In this document: positions 11,990 to 24,146 of the stretch, one piece after another
Layout: the number at the start of each line of letters is the position of its first letter
Position numbering within the stretch: position 1 is the first letter of the stretch
DNA from: Cloeon dipterum
Taxonomy: Eukaryota; Arthropoda; Insecta; Ephemeroptera; Baetidae
Reading direction: 5' to 3'
NCBI RefSeq assembly: GCF_949628265.1
Contig: NC_088787.1
Span: 6,562,501-6,626,500 of the forward strand
DNA: 64,000 nucleotides
The notes under the pieces: generated by a model
What the model was told of the DNA's origin: nothing
The model's input: the letters and a program-made list of their open reading frames with translations, nothing else
Database searches by the model: none
Position numbers and translations under genes: made by a program

Positions 11990-12764
11990 TGTCAACAACT
12001 CATAACAGTTGAATAAAAAGAGATTCATTTTAAAGAAATGTAAACAGTCTTTTTCTTGATGCGCACACAAATAAAATGCGCAAACTTTACTTTTATCACT
12101 GCCGCGCATGCGCAGTTATCTTTAGCCATTGAGTGACGCAGATAAGCAATTAAAACTTACTTAAATAATTTGTGATTATCAAATTAATATAAGCTATATG
12201 CTACTTAGAATTGTTGGAGTCTAATTATGTTCGCCGTAAAAACCAAAGTTTTGTTAGGGCTGCTGATTTAATAGATTACTCAATGTTAGACGCGACAGAG
12301 AGATAATTTTGACGGAACAAGTTTCCCTGGTCAGTCACCACCGCAATGGAAGAAGACATTCCTTTCTTTGTGTCGCTAAAATATCTCAATATTAAATATA
12401 TTATTATTTTACCTCCGTTCGAACAAAATGTGTGTTACGATATAGGTGTTAATCTCAATCCTAATCATTCTTCTTCCAACGTTTGTACTTATACCATAGT
12501 CTTAAGAGTCACCTACTATTTTATTTTGGGTCCTATCTATTTTGTTAGAGATAGATCTCTACATCTACCTTCTCCATTAATAGTCTGATCGAGCGCTTTA
12601 ACGTGTGTACAACTACCATGTGGATAATAAAAAGCAACTCTTTGGTGTACAGAATGAAAAAAAATGGAAATTTTATTTATAAAGGAAACAAAATTACGGC
12701 ACTTCTAATTGTTGACTATTTTTCCATGGATGAGACTACAAATAATCAGATTTCTCGTAAAATT

Positions 12765-13030
12765 CAGCGGGGGCCAGATGTGCGATAAAATTGGTTCCCA
12801 CTGCGCAGATCCAAGATGGCGTCTGAATGTGGGAAAGAAAAAACTCTCTTTGGATTGCCGTACGAATGTCAAGAGTTTGGTTTTTACGATCCAAAAGACA
12901 GTAATGCAAATTATACGTCACAATATTGACCAAAACTTGGTTCATTTCGCGCATTTTCACGTGACCGTTTTTCGCACCGTACTCCACTGGACGCCATATC
13001 TGCGCGACGCATGAATCTGGTTCCCGCTGG
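12765..13030. mobile_element. MITE-like element, family 3 copy 1
   Basis: Ends CAGCGGGGGCCAGATG and CTGGTTCCCGCTG form short terminal inverted repeats. The whole ~265-bp body recurs in reverse orientation at 22221-22499 (shared 'cagatccaagatggcgt', 'ttttacgatccaaaagaca', 'atacgtcacaatattgacca'). Confidence 0.8.
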
Positions 13031-13176
13031 AGTGGGGAAATAATCTCTTTCCTAATTTTGTCGAGAAGAGAAAAGGCATAAAGTTAAAATAAAATCAACA
13101 ATTTTCATTACAAATTAAATTATACTTCGTTAAAATAAATTTCAATTCAATATTTTTCCAACACATTTCCTCTTTC

Positions 13177-16100
13177 TCATTTACCACTGAAAGACGTCCA
13201 ACTGTAGACCTTGGATTTGTCCAAACCAGGGAGACAGAGGAACTGAAAAAGGTCCTCTTGTCCAAACATTTTGAGTTGCGCAACACTCAAACGCTGTTTT
13301 GGTGAAAGAGGGAGTTCGCCAAATCCTTCTTGCTCGATTTCACTGACGAACTGGGACATATTGTATTCGAAGTCGTAATCGACCGTTTGCAGCTTGGGGA
13401 GAAACGCGATGCAGTCCTTAAAAAAATCAAAGATTGTCTCGTAATCGGCCGAGGTTGTTGTTGTTCCCAAATCGCCGCAAGTGCAGCTTACCACCTCAAG
13501 CATTTGCAGCTGCTGGAAAATCTTTTTCTCCCTGATCAAATTTGACAATTTTTGCACTTCTTTTATCATCCTTAAATTTCCGTTCAGGTACAACTTCTCG
13601 AGTTTTGGCGCCGACAGGAAGCTCAACACAGACACCCTGTAATAATGGAATTAATTATAATAAAATATTAAGCTTATGATTTTTCATTAATTTTATAGTT
13701 TAATTTTTTTTGTTGAAATGTCTGGCATTTTTCTGGCTTTTAGAGTTTAAAACTAGGTCTTGTACGTGTTTGAGTTCGTTTTTTCCGGAAAATGGTCAAA
13801 TATTTTTAAACTGTTAATTCCTGCAAATCAAAAATGATTTTTTGAGTCAACATTTTTGTTCTTTTTTTCTGTAAAATATGGCTTGCCAAATTAAAAAAAA
13901 AATGTTGTTTTCTCAAGGAGATAAATATGGACAATTTTTTAATCCATTTTGAAACGGAACCTAATTCGCTTATTTATTCGGCTTGCATAACCACCAAATT
14001 TATGTGGCATGCAAGAGTGTGAATTATTTGAAAACGTTTTGATGGAAGTTTGCCAATAGAAATAATGTCTAAATATTTTAGAACAAAAGGAGAATATCTA
14101 TTCTGTGTTTAAACGTCTACAATTATGCAAAAATACGATTGCCTGTGAAATATATATCTGGTTTTGATTAAAAATTAAACATAAATAATTTTATACCTAA
14201 AAAATCCACTAAAATTTTCAATCGTGAGAAAAAATTTACAAATAATAATAAAAAAATTAGCATGGTTTTAGACAACTTTTTCAAGAAAAAAATTGTATAA
14301 TCCATTATTTTTGCGATTCTCGCGTAACTAAAAAAACCTAAATAAGCTACAGCCTTAGTTTAAACTAGTTAATATGAATTTAAAAATATTACTCACTCTG
14401 TGTGGCAATATATGGCGAGATTCTTCAATTCGGCGAAAAACTGAATAGGCTGCTGGTCTGGCGCGAACACAGTGTGGCTCGTCATGAATAACGTCTCAAG
14501 TTTCGGGCAAAATATGAACAATTTCGCGGCTGAAAAGGTCAAAACTGTGGGAACATTGTAGCTCATCAGGTAGAGAGTGCGCAAATTGCGTCCGTAAATA
14601 GTCAAGAAGCGCTCGAAAATCTCCGATGAGGGTACGTAATGAAAACACAAACACTCGATTTTGGTGAATTGGAGCAGAGACTTCACTTCCAGCTCACTGT
14701 GGATCCAACTTTTTTCCCATGTTAACTGAAACAGTTACAATTCAATTAAAAATTACAAAACAAGAAAAAAATAATCCCTCCTGACGAACAAAAAAATCAT
14801 GATTTTCAATAAGGAGCTGACTCGACGATTGATATTTTGGGAAATTAAATTTAAGCTTTGTTTTATTAAGAATTAATTACCGATAGGTGTGTAACATCGG
14901 GGAACAAGCGATGCGACTGAGAAGTGGCGAAAAGCTGCCTGGAGCTGGTCCATAAGTGTCGCAGTTTGGAAGTTTTGGAACAACGCAAAATGCATTCCGG
15001 ACCCATGTCTTTGTATCCGCCGAAATATTGGCTGATTCTGACGTCACCGACGAGAATCAACAGGTTTGGAAGGTTTTCAGTGCAGATCCGCCGCAGCGTG
15101 TACCAAAATTTCCTTTGTGACTCGATTATGGCGAATTTGAACACCTTCAAGCGGCTTAGTTGTTTTTTAATTGCCTCAATATTGAACTGCTGGTGCTCTT
15201 CAAAAGTCAATTCTGTAGCGGAGAATGATTGCAAGAATCTGAGACTTTTGCAAAGCCGCAGCACGTTTTCAAATGAAATCGAATGGGTGCTAAGCTCTAG
15301 CTTTTGCAGATTTTTCATTTTGGTGATGTGTGTCAGCAAGTTTCTTTTTATCGGATGCAGTACTTTCATTGAATAACAGGTGTAGGAATTCAACGTCAAC
15401 GTCCGGATTTTCGGAGCCAAATTCTCAATTAAGCGTAACACCTGGAAATTTCAAAGAACAAAAATGTTAGTTTATACATAATTGATTTTTTTTTTAATTT
15501 TTGAGTAAAAATTGATTTCGGGATTTTTTTAATTATTAGAGGAAGTTAAAAGAAAAAGAAGAGGAGATTTTGTTTAAATTCAAATATTCTATCTGCCATA
15601 ATTTTCCTTTTATTGTTGGCATTGTTGGTTCCTGTGTTCTGGCCACTTGATGGCGGCTCGTCACAATCAGAAAGTGCCCAAAACGCTGAAAAATATTGTG
15701 AATTACTTACTTCTTGCGTGTAGTGGGGCCAGAATGTCTGGGAACAGAGGGACATGAGCCAGTCGAACGAGAATTCTCTGGTTTGCGTGCTGAGCAAAAG
15801 TGGCAAAGCCTCCATCACGACCAAGAAACACAGCATGTTGCCCAACTCATTATGACAGGTAATTTTCATCAGCTTGCGCAAAAGTATATCGTGCAGTGGC
15901 CCGCCTGAAAAATGACGTAAAATAGTATTTTGTTTTTTGCAATGAGCAAAAATAGTCGATATCACGCAAATAAATAATTAATTCTATCATAATAAAATGG
16001 GTGATGGAGAAGCAAACAATCTGCTCTTGGGCAAAAATTATTTTTATAAATAATTCAACCTTTTTTACTTTTAGCAAAACATTTTTTAATATCAAGAAAA

Positions 16101-17623
16101 TTGTCGGTTTAGAATATCAAAATTTATTAAATTTTTGCAAAACATTTTTATTTTTTTATATAATTTATAGCGGAATGTTTGAATCGTATTTAGTTTAGAA
16201 GATAATTAAATTTTTTTACAAAGTGGCGGTGATAAGTCAAATAGAGAGAGGTTGGAAGTTAAGGAAATTAAGCTTTGTATATATACAGGCTAAAAATAAT
16301 AACATTTTGCATTGTTGGCTTTAACAAGTGGTTTATTGATTTTATTGTTTGTGGAATTTAGCAACGGTTACCTTCTACGATGATCAATAATGAAATCAGG
16401 ACAGACAAACAGTTAAATTTCAGATATAGCCGAATTTCTCAAAATATTATACGGGTTTTCAATGATTTTTTCGCTTGGTGTCGATCTATTCAATGATTGG
16501 CGAATTATGAGTTAATAAATTTCCCTTCTGGCGAAGTAAATTATAATTTCCAATAAGGTGACAGTGTGCTGGCCACTAAAGGAGCCGATTTTCTCAAAAA
16601 TTTAAGCTTTTCCCAATTTTCTAGTAAATAGTTAAACGGATTTTCTCTCGCATCTCTTTTGCTGTCTAGATTTACTTGAGCGAGCAACAAATTTGTGATG
16701 GTATAATAATTTTTATGGATCGCATGAGGCTTACAGAAAGTTGTTGTTCAAGTAAAGCTGTACGCAGCAAAAGAGAGAAAAATCTTTTTCATTTTTACCT
16801 GAAAATTGGGATCAGCTTAATTTTTTGGAGAAAATCGTCTCTTTTACTTTCTTGCTAATTAATCACTGTTGTCTTCTTAAATTGTAAATCATTATTTATT
16901 TCGCCAGCTACAAGAGAACTAAACTAGCTCATAAGATCACGACGAAGGGATCGAACTCAAACTAAAAAAAAATCAATGACAAAAACCGTAGAAAGATGAA
17001 ACAACAAAACAAGTTTGAGCTTGGTAGAAGCAAATGTTTTTTTTAAATTTTGTTTCTATCATCTGTTTTTTTCTATTTTTCATAAGAATACTTTAACAAA
17101 TTGGCTTTGGTAACCTCACTGACGCGTAAAACACCGTCGCATGCACGTTCGCGGATTGCGCGGATTTCAATAATACGTCGTGTTCCCGGTAAAATTGCGC
17201 AACGTTCAACAAACGCCCAAATTTTCACTGTCGAATTGATTGTTGACCTGTTCTTGCAACAAGGAAATTCGCGTTTGGTTGTTGCAAGTTGCGCAATTTT
17301 ACCGGGACCAGGACGAATAGCCATTTTAAACAAAAATCAGTCAATAATCGCTTTATTAATGGAAGATATTTGAAAAATAGTTGGTTTGGATGGAATTAAT
17401 ATTGAAAATCTGTTTAAATATGCTTAAAAATCGATGATTCGCGGACTGTCGGTTTGGCTAAAAACTCACTAAGTCTTTCCAGTCTAATCCGTTCCGTGGT
17501 TTGGACGAAAAAGCGAATGTTTGAAGAAACCTTGTCGGTTGCCAACTCTAGCAAGCTCTGTTTGCTTCTCTTCAAATTGTTCAGCCGCACTCTTGCCATT
17601 TCTAGCCGGTTGATTTCACACAT
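13177..17623 (-). CDS. LRR-C: leucine-rich-repeat protein, third paralogue
   Basis: Five minus-strand coding exons: 17470-17623 (ATG at 17623), 15711-15904, 14881-15441, 14397-14725 and 13177-13636; total 1698 nt, 565 residues. The exon at 15711-15904 has the same 194-nt length as its LRR-A counterpart. Protein features repeat those of LRR-B: MARVRLNNLKRSKQSL at the N-terminus, then LRR-like lines such as MKNLQKLELSTHSI, LPNLLILVGDV, RNLRTLYLMSY and PKLEKLYLNGNL. The C-terminal end after KQRLSVAQLKMFG is longer than in LRR-B. An acceptor-like TTCAG sits just before the ATG, so a non-coding leader exon is likely. The gene is outside the GPATCH2-like gene, on the opposite strand to it, and its first intron (about 1.6 kb) is AT-rich and holds a 20-bp inverted repeat at 17184-17307 only upstream of the exon region. 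Function unknown. Confidence 0.78.
17184..17307. repeat. Perfect 20-bp inverted repeat
   Basis: TCCCGGTAAAATTGCGCAAC at 17184-17203 is exactly complementary to 17288-17307 with an 84-bp spacer that itself repeats 'caaacgc' and 'ttgttgcaa' motifs. It lies just 3' (in + coordinates 5') of the LRR-C first coding exon's intron side; role unknown. Confidence 0.7.
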
Positions 17624-18221
17624 GATTACTGAATAGAAATATGAAGAAAAACTAAGTTTAACAAAGCTTAAAAACGGAATGATTTCGAAGTAGAGATGTA
17701 ATTCGCTTGCCGCGTCAAACAAGACTGAATTCATGCGTATTTTCGATCCAACTTATGTACAAAACAAAATATGTGATAAACAACAGACAAAAATAATATA
17801 TTTTCATTGGTTTTTTATGTAAATTTGTCTCACTTTATTTACAGAATTATTTAATAATTACAATAAAAAATATAATAAAATTAAAAAATAGTTGCAGGAT
17901 GGGTAAATTGAGAAAGGTCACAGCATCCAAATTTTGTATTCTTTAATTATATCGAGTTCGTGGCTTGAATGCCATATGTTTTCAAAATATTTATCACCCT
18001 ATGTTTACAAGTGAAATAACATGTAATATCCTCTTACGTTTTCCCGATACAAAAATAAACGTACTCCAAATTTCATACATTTCCGGTTTATTTTATATTT
18101 CATCGAAAAATTATTTTTTAGCCCCAAGTTGTTGTTTTTGTTATTGTTTAGTGCTTTTAATGACATTCATTTATGGGGGGGGGTATACAGGCTTATTATT
18201 GATTTAAAAAAACAGCTTAAT

Positions 18222-19082
18222 TTAAAGAGGATTTTGATACTGCAAAAAATGCCGGAAAATCATTGTTGCCAATAAATAAAATCATCCCTTATAGGAAATT
18301 AAAAATTGACCCAAGGAGCACTGTAAACATTTGACAAAAGTGGCTGCAAGGTTAATATGATTTTCAACTGTCTCCTTACTTGAAATCCTATTTTATTTCA
18401 CAACAAAGAGTTTCCCTAAAAGGTTTCATACGCTGTTAGACAGATCTCGCCGACAGGAATCGAAATCTGCCAAGAAAAAGTGGTTAAAGAGGAATGATAC
18501 TGGAAAAGCGTGGAAAATGCTTGTTGCTAATGCATAAACTCATCCCTTAGGATTCAGTTAAAGCCTAAATTGACCCAAGAAGCGCTGTAATTTTTTGAGA
18601 AAATTGGCTGGAAAGTTACCGTGCTTTTCAAATGGTAATGGCTGTCTCCTTACTTGAAATCCGATTTAATTTCAAAATCAAGAGTTTCCCCAATAAGTGG
18701 CATACACAATTGGACAGATCTCAACGAGAGGAATCGAAATGTGCCAAGAAAATATGTTCAAGCACTGTAAATTTTGGAGAAAATTGGCGAAATTTGAATT
18801 TTTATTGTAGAAAGGTCATTTTTTATTATTGCAAATTGTTTAACAAATTGTTTATCGGTCAATTGTTAAGGCATCCAACAATTTAAATAATTTTCAATTG
18901 TTGCCCAGTATCATTCCACTTTAACCGCTGTCAATTTAGGAGAAAATTTGAAAAAAAATTGATTTTTAACTGAATCAATGCCCATTTTTGATTATTGCAA
19001 ATTGTTTATCAATCAAACTGCTTATTGCATCCAACAATTCAAATAATTTTCAACTACGTCACCCCGTCTCGATCCACTTTAA
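18222..19082. mobile_element. piggyBac-like MITE (family 2), older copy split by a younger one
   Basis: Begins TTAAAGAGGATTTTGATACTG and ends 'gatccactTTAA'. The left half stops at 18483 and the right half resumes at 18925, flanking a second copy of the same family. TTAA at both ends suggests piggyBac-type targeting. Confidence 0.75.
18484..18924. mobile_element. piggyBac-like MITE (family 2), intact-looking copy
   Basis: Ends TTAAAGAGGAATGATACTGG and CCAGTATCATTCCACTTTAA, i.e. about 16-bp inverted repeats next to TTAA at both sides. No transposase. Other copies at 21302, 31297 and 32261. Confidence 0.85.
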
Positions 19083-19147
19083 TACAATTTCAATATGCAT
19101 AATTTTATTTTTTATGCGCCTTTTGTTTTCTCCTCAAATTAATTCAG

Positions 19148-20523
19148 TCATTCAACGTCGTATTTCGTGATGATATTTCTCCTGATGGCGGCGTTGTTGC
19201 GTCTCGAAAATCGCTTGGGGAAGAGGTGCACCGGCTTGAAGTCGAAGAGGAAGATGATTCGCACGTCCCGCTCGTCTTCGGTGATGAGCCGCAGACCGCC
19301 CGGCTTCCTGCCCAGCAGCGACGGCCCGTCCACGACGGCATTGTTGTTGCTGCCGCCCGAGGTCGAACCTATTGTTGGTGCTGACGCTGCCAAGGCTCCT
19401 GCACCTATCAATTTCGCATTAATCGTTTATTGTCCCTTTAATTGATTCAATAAAATAGCTGCTTTTTACGACCGGCAAATTGCGTGTTTTACATTTTATA
19501 GCTTGATTTTTTTTATTAATTTTATGCTAGAGGGTTGGTTATCTTTTTTAAAATTTAATAAAATTGAAGAGAAGGTTTCTGAACTTTTTTATGAAAATCT
19601 ACCGGAATTTTTTTTTAACTTACAATAAAAAAGGTCGGAATCTTATTTTTTTAAGTCTAAAAAATTGAAATTAAAAAAAAAACACTTTTAGGACCTACAA
19701 AATGTGGCGAAACCATTGAATTCAAGTTTAAATTGTTAACCACGTGAAAAACTTCGATTCAAAAAATGTTTAAGAATTTTTTGGAGATTTTAAGAAAAAA
19801 GATAAATTTCCAAATCAATTTTAAAATCCAGTTTATGCCCAATTTAACTGAATTTTCGTTTTTAGACATTACTCAATGAGAAAAATTTAACATTCCTAAA
19901 AAAATTTCTCACTAGGTTAATTTTTTAAAAAATTTTAAATTAACCCGGTAATTTATTTCTAAAAGCTGATTTAAATTTTCCATTAATAAAATAAAGAGAT
20001 AAATTTTAAGCATAGAAGTGAGGAATTCCCTTCTAATTAATGCAAATTTGCTCACTCTTAGATGCGAACTGAAGCGGCGTGAACTTGCACAAAGAGAATT
20101 AATGTCGTTCAACCCTACGCCGCATGGAAAAACAACTCAAGTGCAGCCACATAGAACGAGCAATGCCACCTCGTTAGATTACTTTTTCCGGTTAAAATTC
20201 AAATGTTATTTATTTAACGAAACAAAAATTTAATTACTCATGAAACTAAATTGATTTTTCTTCTCATCGAAACGTAAAGAATAGTTTAATTCAACGTATT
20301 TATTTATTTAATAAAAATTAAAGAATCAAGAAAATCTCAGAAACAAAATTATGGTGAAACAAATTATTAAAAAAAATCCACACATTTAATTAAAAAAATA
20401 TTTTTCAATTTCTCCTTAACTAGAATTTTCAAATTCAAAAATTTTCTCACCAAAATCAGCGGGCGCGCAGATTGCGTTCGCTAAGAGCAGGCAGAGCAGG
20501 AGCAAAGCTGCACGGATGAACAT
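19148..20523 (-). CDS. Small secreted protein, two exons, function unknown
   Basis: Exon 1 is 20451-20523 (ATG at 20523), exon 2 is 19148-19404; the phase-1 join gives 109 residues. Residues 1-20 (MFIRAALLLLCLLLANAICA) form a clear signal peptide with likely cleavage near the AICA-P junction. Then comes a Gly/Ala/Ser-rich, low-complexity stretch with an NNN run, and a basic C-terminal third: LITEDERDVRIIFLFDFKPV, HLFPKRFSRRNN, ITKYDVE. KR and RR pairs could be processing sites, so a peptide-hormone precursor or a small matrix-type secreted protein are both possible. No cysteine in the mature part. The 5' flank (20524-20880) is GC-rich and CpG-rich compared with its surroundings, like a promoter. 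I do not recognise the family. Confidence 0.7.
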
Positions 20524-21301
20524 TATGATTTTCGCCTCTTCTTCTTCTTGCTGCCTGGAAGCTGGCTCGCGAGCGAGTGATGATCATTCTCGTTGCTCCT
20601 TCCTCTTCTCGCCGATATGCGTTCGTCTGCCGCGCGCCGCATCGTGGAAAACAAATCCGCCGGCGTGGTTGTAAATAATATGCCGCGACGCGCGAGTCGA
20701 GAGTGAAATGTGCGCGCCGCCATGCAGAGGTTGGCCTTTTTACCGTCGAAATTATTTCTTTCTTCGTCTTTTTATTCTATTGATCCTTGAAGGTGCAACG
20801 CGATTACCTGCGACCTCGACCGCCTCTCTGCGCCCCTCCTCACCTCTCGGCGCACACTGCCAATTAATGTCAAGCTCGCACTCGAAAAAATAATAATAAT
20901 AAGCGCAGATCACGTGGCACATTCCATAATACCTGCTATTAATTTGTAGTGGGTATAATACTTGACATTTGGATTCAATTTAATGACATTATGATTCGCT
21001 TTTTCGTTTGAAACAATGTCAAGAGCTAAATTAAAGTAAAAAAAGAGTGAACAATATTTTTACCTTTTTAAATTGAGGAAATAGCTATAATTTTTCAACA
21101 GTTTTACATCTCAAATTTACGAGAACATCGGCTCCAAAGCTTGCGTGATAATTAAAAGGCGATCACTGTCTCTCCTATTGAAAATCAGGATATACTTCAT
21201 AATTTGAAAATAAAGGAAAATTAAAATGGAGTCAGAAAATCATTGCATTTAAATTTAAATGTGACACTTGGTCCTGATTTCATTATTGTGCATTGCAGAG
21301 G

Positions 21302-21732
21302 TTAAAGTGGATCGATTCAGGGCAAGAATTGAAAATTATTTAAATTATTGGATGTAATAAACAATTTTTCTTCAATTTTAAACAATGAAAAAAGGACCTG
21401 GCTACAGTTAAAATTCAAATATTTTAAATTTTCTCCAAATTTGCAGTGCTTGACCACATTTTTGTAGCAGATTTCGATTCCTCTCGTCGAGATCTGTCCA
21501 ATAGCTTAGGAAACCTTTCAAGGAAACTCTTATTTTGTGAAATAAAATCAGATTAAAAGTAAGGAGACAGTCCTCACCGCATTTGAAAAGCACGCTCTAA
21601 CTTTGTAGCCACTTTTTCCAAAAATGTACAATGTTTCTTTGGTTAACTTTAGCTTCAACTATTCCTAAGGGATCATTTTTTTCATGTATTGGTAACAAGG
21701 ATTTACCAAGATTTTGCAGGATTAGACTCACT
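21302..21732. mobile_element. piggyBac-like MITE (family 2), degraded copy
   Basis: Begins TTAAAGTGGATCGATTCAGG and contains the family core 'gatctgtccaatagctt', 'aagtaaggagacag' and 'ttgaaaagcacgct'; right end decayed. Confidence 0.7.
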
Positions 21733-22220
21733 TACTAAGCCAACAATACAAAAATTTTACAATTGTTGGCCTGTAAGCTCAACGAATTTCTGCTCTTAAT
21801 TGATTTTGGCTATGTATGTACTTTAAGCAGATTCTTTGAGAGCAACATAAATGAACAAAAACATTACACAGAAATACTCTTATTTTGCCTATTTTCGCTT
21901 TTCATATTTATTTTATAGCTGATTTTAATTATTTTCGACGAATGCGCGTGGTGTACAATATATTTAAATTACTATATAGACTATTTAACGGAACTCAATC
22001 AAGATTCTGACAATTTTTAAATAATCTTGCTTTGCTATTATAATAATCATTTAAACATGTCACAGGCAGGTGAACGTAAAATTAGTAGGGCGCGAGGTAT
22101 TTATTTTTTTGGTCTTTTTCTGGAAAAATCTGAATTCTTAACAGTTTATATAAAAACAAAATATTGTAAATTATTGAAGGTTTAGCGATTTAAATAGTTT
22201 TTAATTATTTGCCTCAATTC

Positions 22221-22499
22221 CAGCGGGGGCTAGATTCATGCGACGCGCAGATATAGCGTCTGGTGGAGCATGGCGCCAAAAAAGTGGTCACGAGAAAATG
22301 CGTGAAAAAAAACAAGTGTTGGTCAATATTATGACGTATAATTTGCATTGCTCTTAACTAATTGTGTCTTTTGGATCGTAAAAACAAACTCTTTACACTC
22401 GTACGGGAATCCAAAGAGAGCTTTTTCTTTCCCACGTTCACACGCCATCTTGGATCTGCGCAGTGCGAACCAATTTAATCGCACATCTGGCCCCGCTGC
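22221..22499. mobile_element. MITE-like element, family 3 copy 2 (reverse orientation)
   Basis: Reverse complement of the 12765-13030 copy, ends CAGCGGGGGCTAGATTC and CATCTGGCCCCGCTG. Confidence 0.8.
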
Positions 22500-22779
22500 T
22501 CAATTCTAATTTTTTTCTGTTTATCTTAATTGTTTTTGTTTGTTTGACAGACAATTTTCCGACTATGCTATATAGCTATAAAATAAATTCGACTTAATTG
22601 AAGACTTGATGAAACCATTATTTATCTTTATCTGATTGCATAATTCTACATTCAATTTTTACTTAAATGATGCGCAGCCATGAAAAGGCATTGAAATTAT
22701 CGTAAATTTTTTTCACATTAAAAAAGCCTGTAAAAGCACCCTCATAAAATGGCATTTTACGACCTACTCCTGCTTCGTC

Positions 22780-23060
22780 TGATCCGAGCACAGCGCTTTT
22801 AATTTCTGACTTTGACTTTCAGCCGCGGCTCAAAATCAGCGAAAGTGAGACGCTGTGCCGGTCGACTCCGTCAGAGGCGCCACTCATCGAAAGGGCACCG
22901 AAAATTTGTGTGCCTGACGCCAGAGGCCCCAGGTCCCAGTTCGGGTGAGGCAGCGTCGCGTTCAAAATAAACGATTTCGCAGACGTCAGCGACGCCTCTT
23001 CGGAGGCAGATCTCACAATCAGACAATCGGACTACGAATGCAACTAAAGGTGACATATCA
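22780..23060. other. GC-rich island of unknown nature
   Basis: Markedly GC-rich against its AT-rich surroundings. The minus strand is open at 22819-23016 and, in another frame, at 22871-23056, but I see no splice sites or motifs that make a gene. Possible remnant exon, promoter or transposon piece. Confidence 0.4.
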
Positions 23061-24146
23061 GTGACGACGATTGACTTTTTTTCTGAGTCAGCTTCAAATC
23101 ATTGTGGGACCATTTAAATGTGTACGAATCATTAAGCCATTTCAGCCAAACTTAAAACCCTCTAAAAGGGACTAAATCGGGCACGAAAAGCGTCTAAAGA
23201 AAGACAACTCTATCCTCAAAACCCCGTATTTTTTCACAGCCCTTCATATTATCAGAAATATTTCCAATAGCCATGCAGAAATCAATTTATTTATTTTTGA
23301 TTGCAATTTAATTACTAATTGATTATAATTATTCTTCCTGTTTAATTAATTTTCAAAGTTCCAAGAGAAGTTTTTTATGTATTTATTTAATTATTTACCA
23401 ATTAAATTATTTAAATTATTGTGTTCAAAATTTATTATATTTTCTTTTATTTAAATTTAATAAAATTAAATTAGTAAATTTGCTACAATAAATAAGGCAA
23501 AAATGGATTGTGATTTTTGAAAATAAATTTGCTGTGTTGCCTGCATGAGAACTAAAAATTGTACACACGCGCATTAATAGAAGTTCGAATACTATTTAGG
23601 TGTTAAGCAGATAATATGAAATTGCAATAAAACGTGTCTCCTTCTTCTAATCGATTCTACGCTGTCAATGTACAATCTAAAATTTAAATTCGTTCTGTGC
23701 AGGCCCAAAACCGGCCTTTCGTTCGCGAGTGTTACTTTTTAGCTAACACTGAAATTGTTTTTCACATTTTCCAAAAATTTTATTATTAGTTCTTTACACA
23801 TTTGATGAAAAAAATAGCAAATAATTATTTTTCCAGCTCATCCGTTTGCTGCAGCTTTTTCATTGACCACAATTAATGTATCACTAACTTTTGTTCTCTT
23901 ATTATGCTCGTTAGTTCTGGCTGCAGCGGAGAGTGCCAAATAACTTTTTGTCAACTTAGAAAAGACCAGATCCTATTTCTTTACTGTTAATTAATTCATG
24001 ATAATTTATTCTTTATTACAAATATTAGAACCGGTTGAATGAAATGCGTCTAGATTGCAAAAATTAAAGAAAATAACGGTTTTGTTAATTCATGTGTAAA
24101 ACAAAAATAATCATTTCTGTGCTTGTTACTAACAGCCAACAGCGAG

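Larger units (their letters stand above)
10823..13176. other. Intergenic region between GPATCH2-like and LRR-C genes
   Basis: Apart from the five small inverted-repeat elements listed separately I see only AT-rich sequence. Open frames at 12346-12588 and 12709-13014 have no recognisable protein features; the second is within family 3. Confidence 0.6.
20524..24146. other. Intergenic region with scattered MITEs and a GC-rich island
   Basis: Holds a CpG-rich stretch next to the secreted-protein gene, a degraded family 2 MITE (21302-21732), family 3 copy 2 (22221-22499) and a GC-rich island (22780-23060). The rest, including 23230-24100, is AT-rich with nothing I can support. Confidence 0.6.

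Noticed and set aside
12346-12588. 80-residue + strand frame in the intergenic region
   Set aside because: AT-rich composition, no motif, no splice or poly(A) support.
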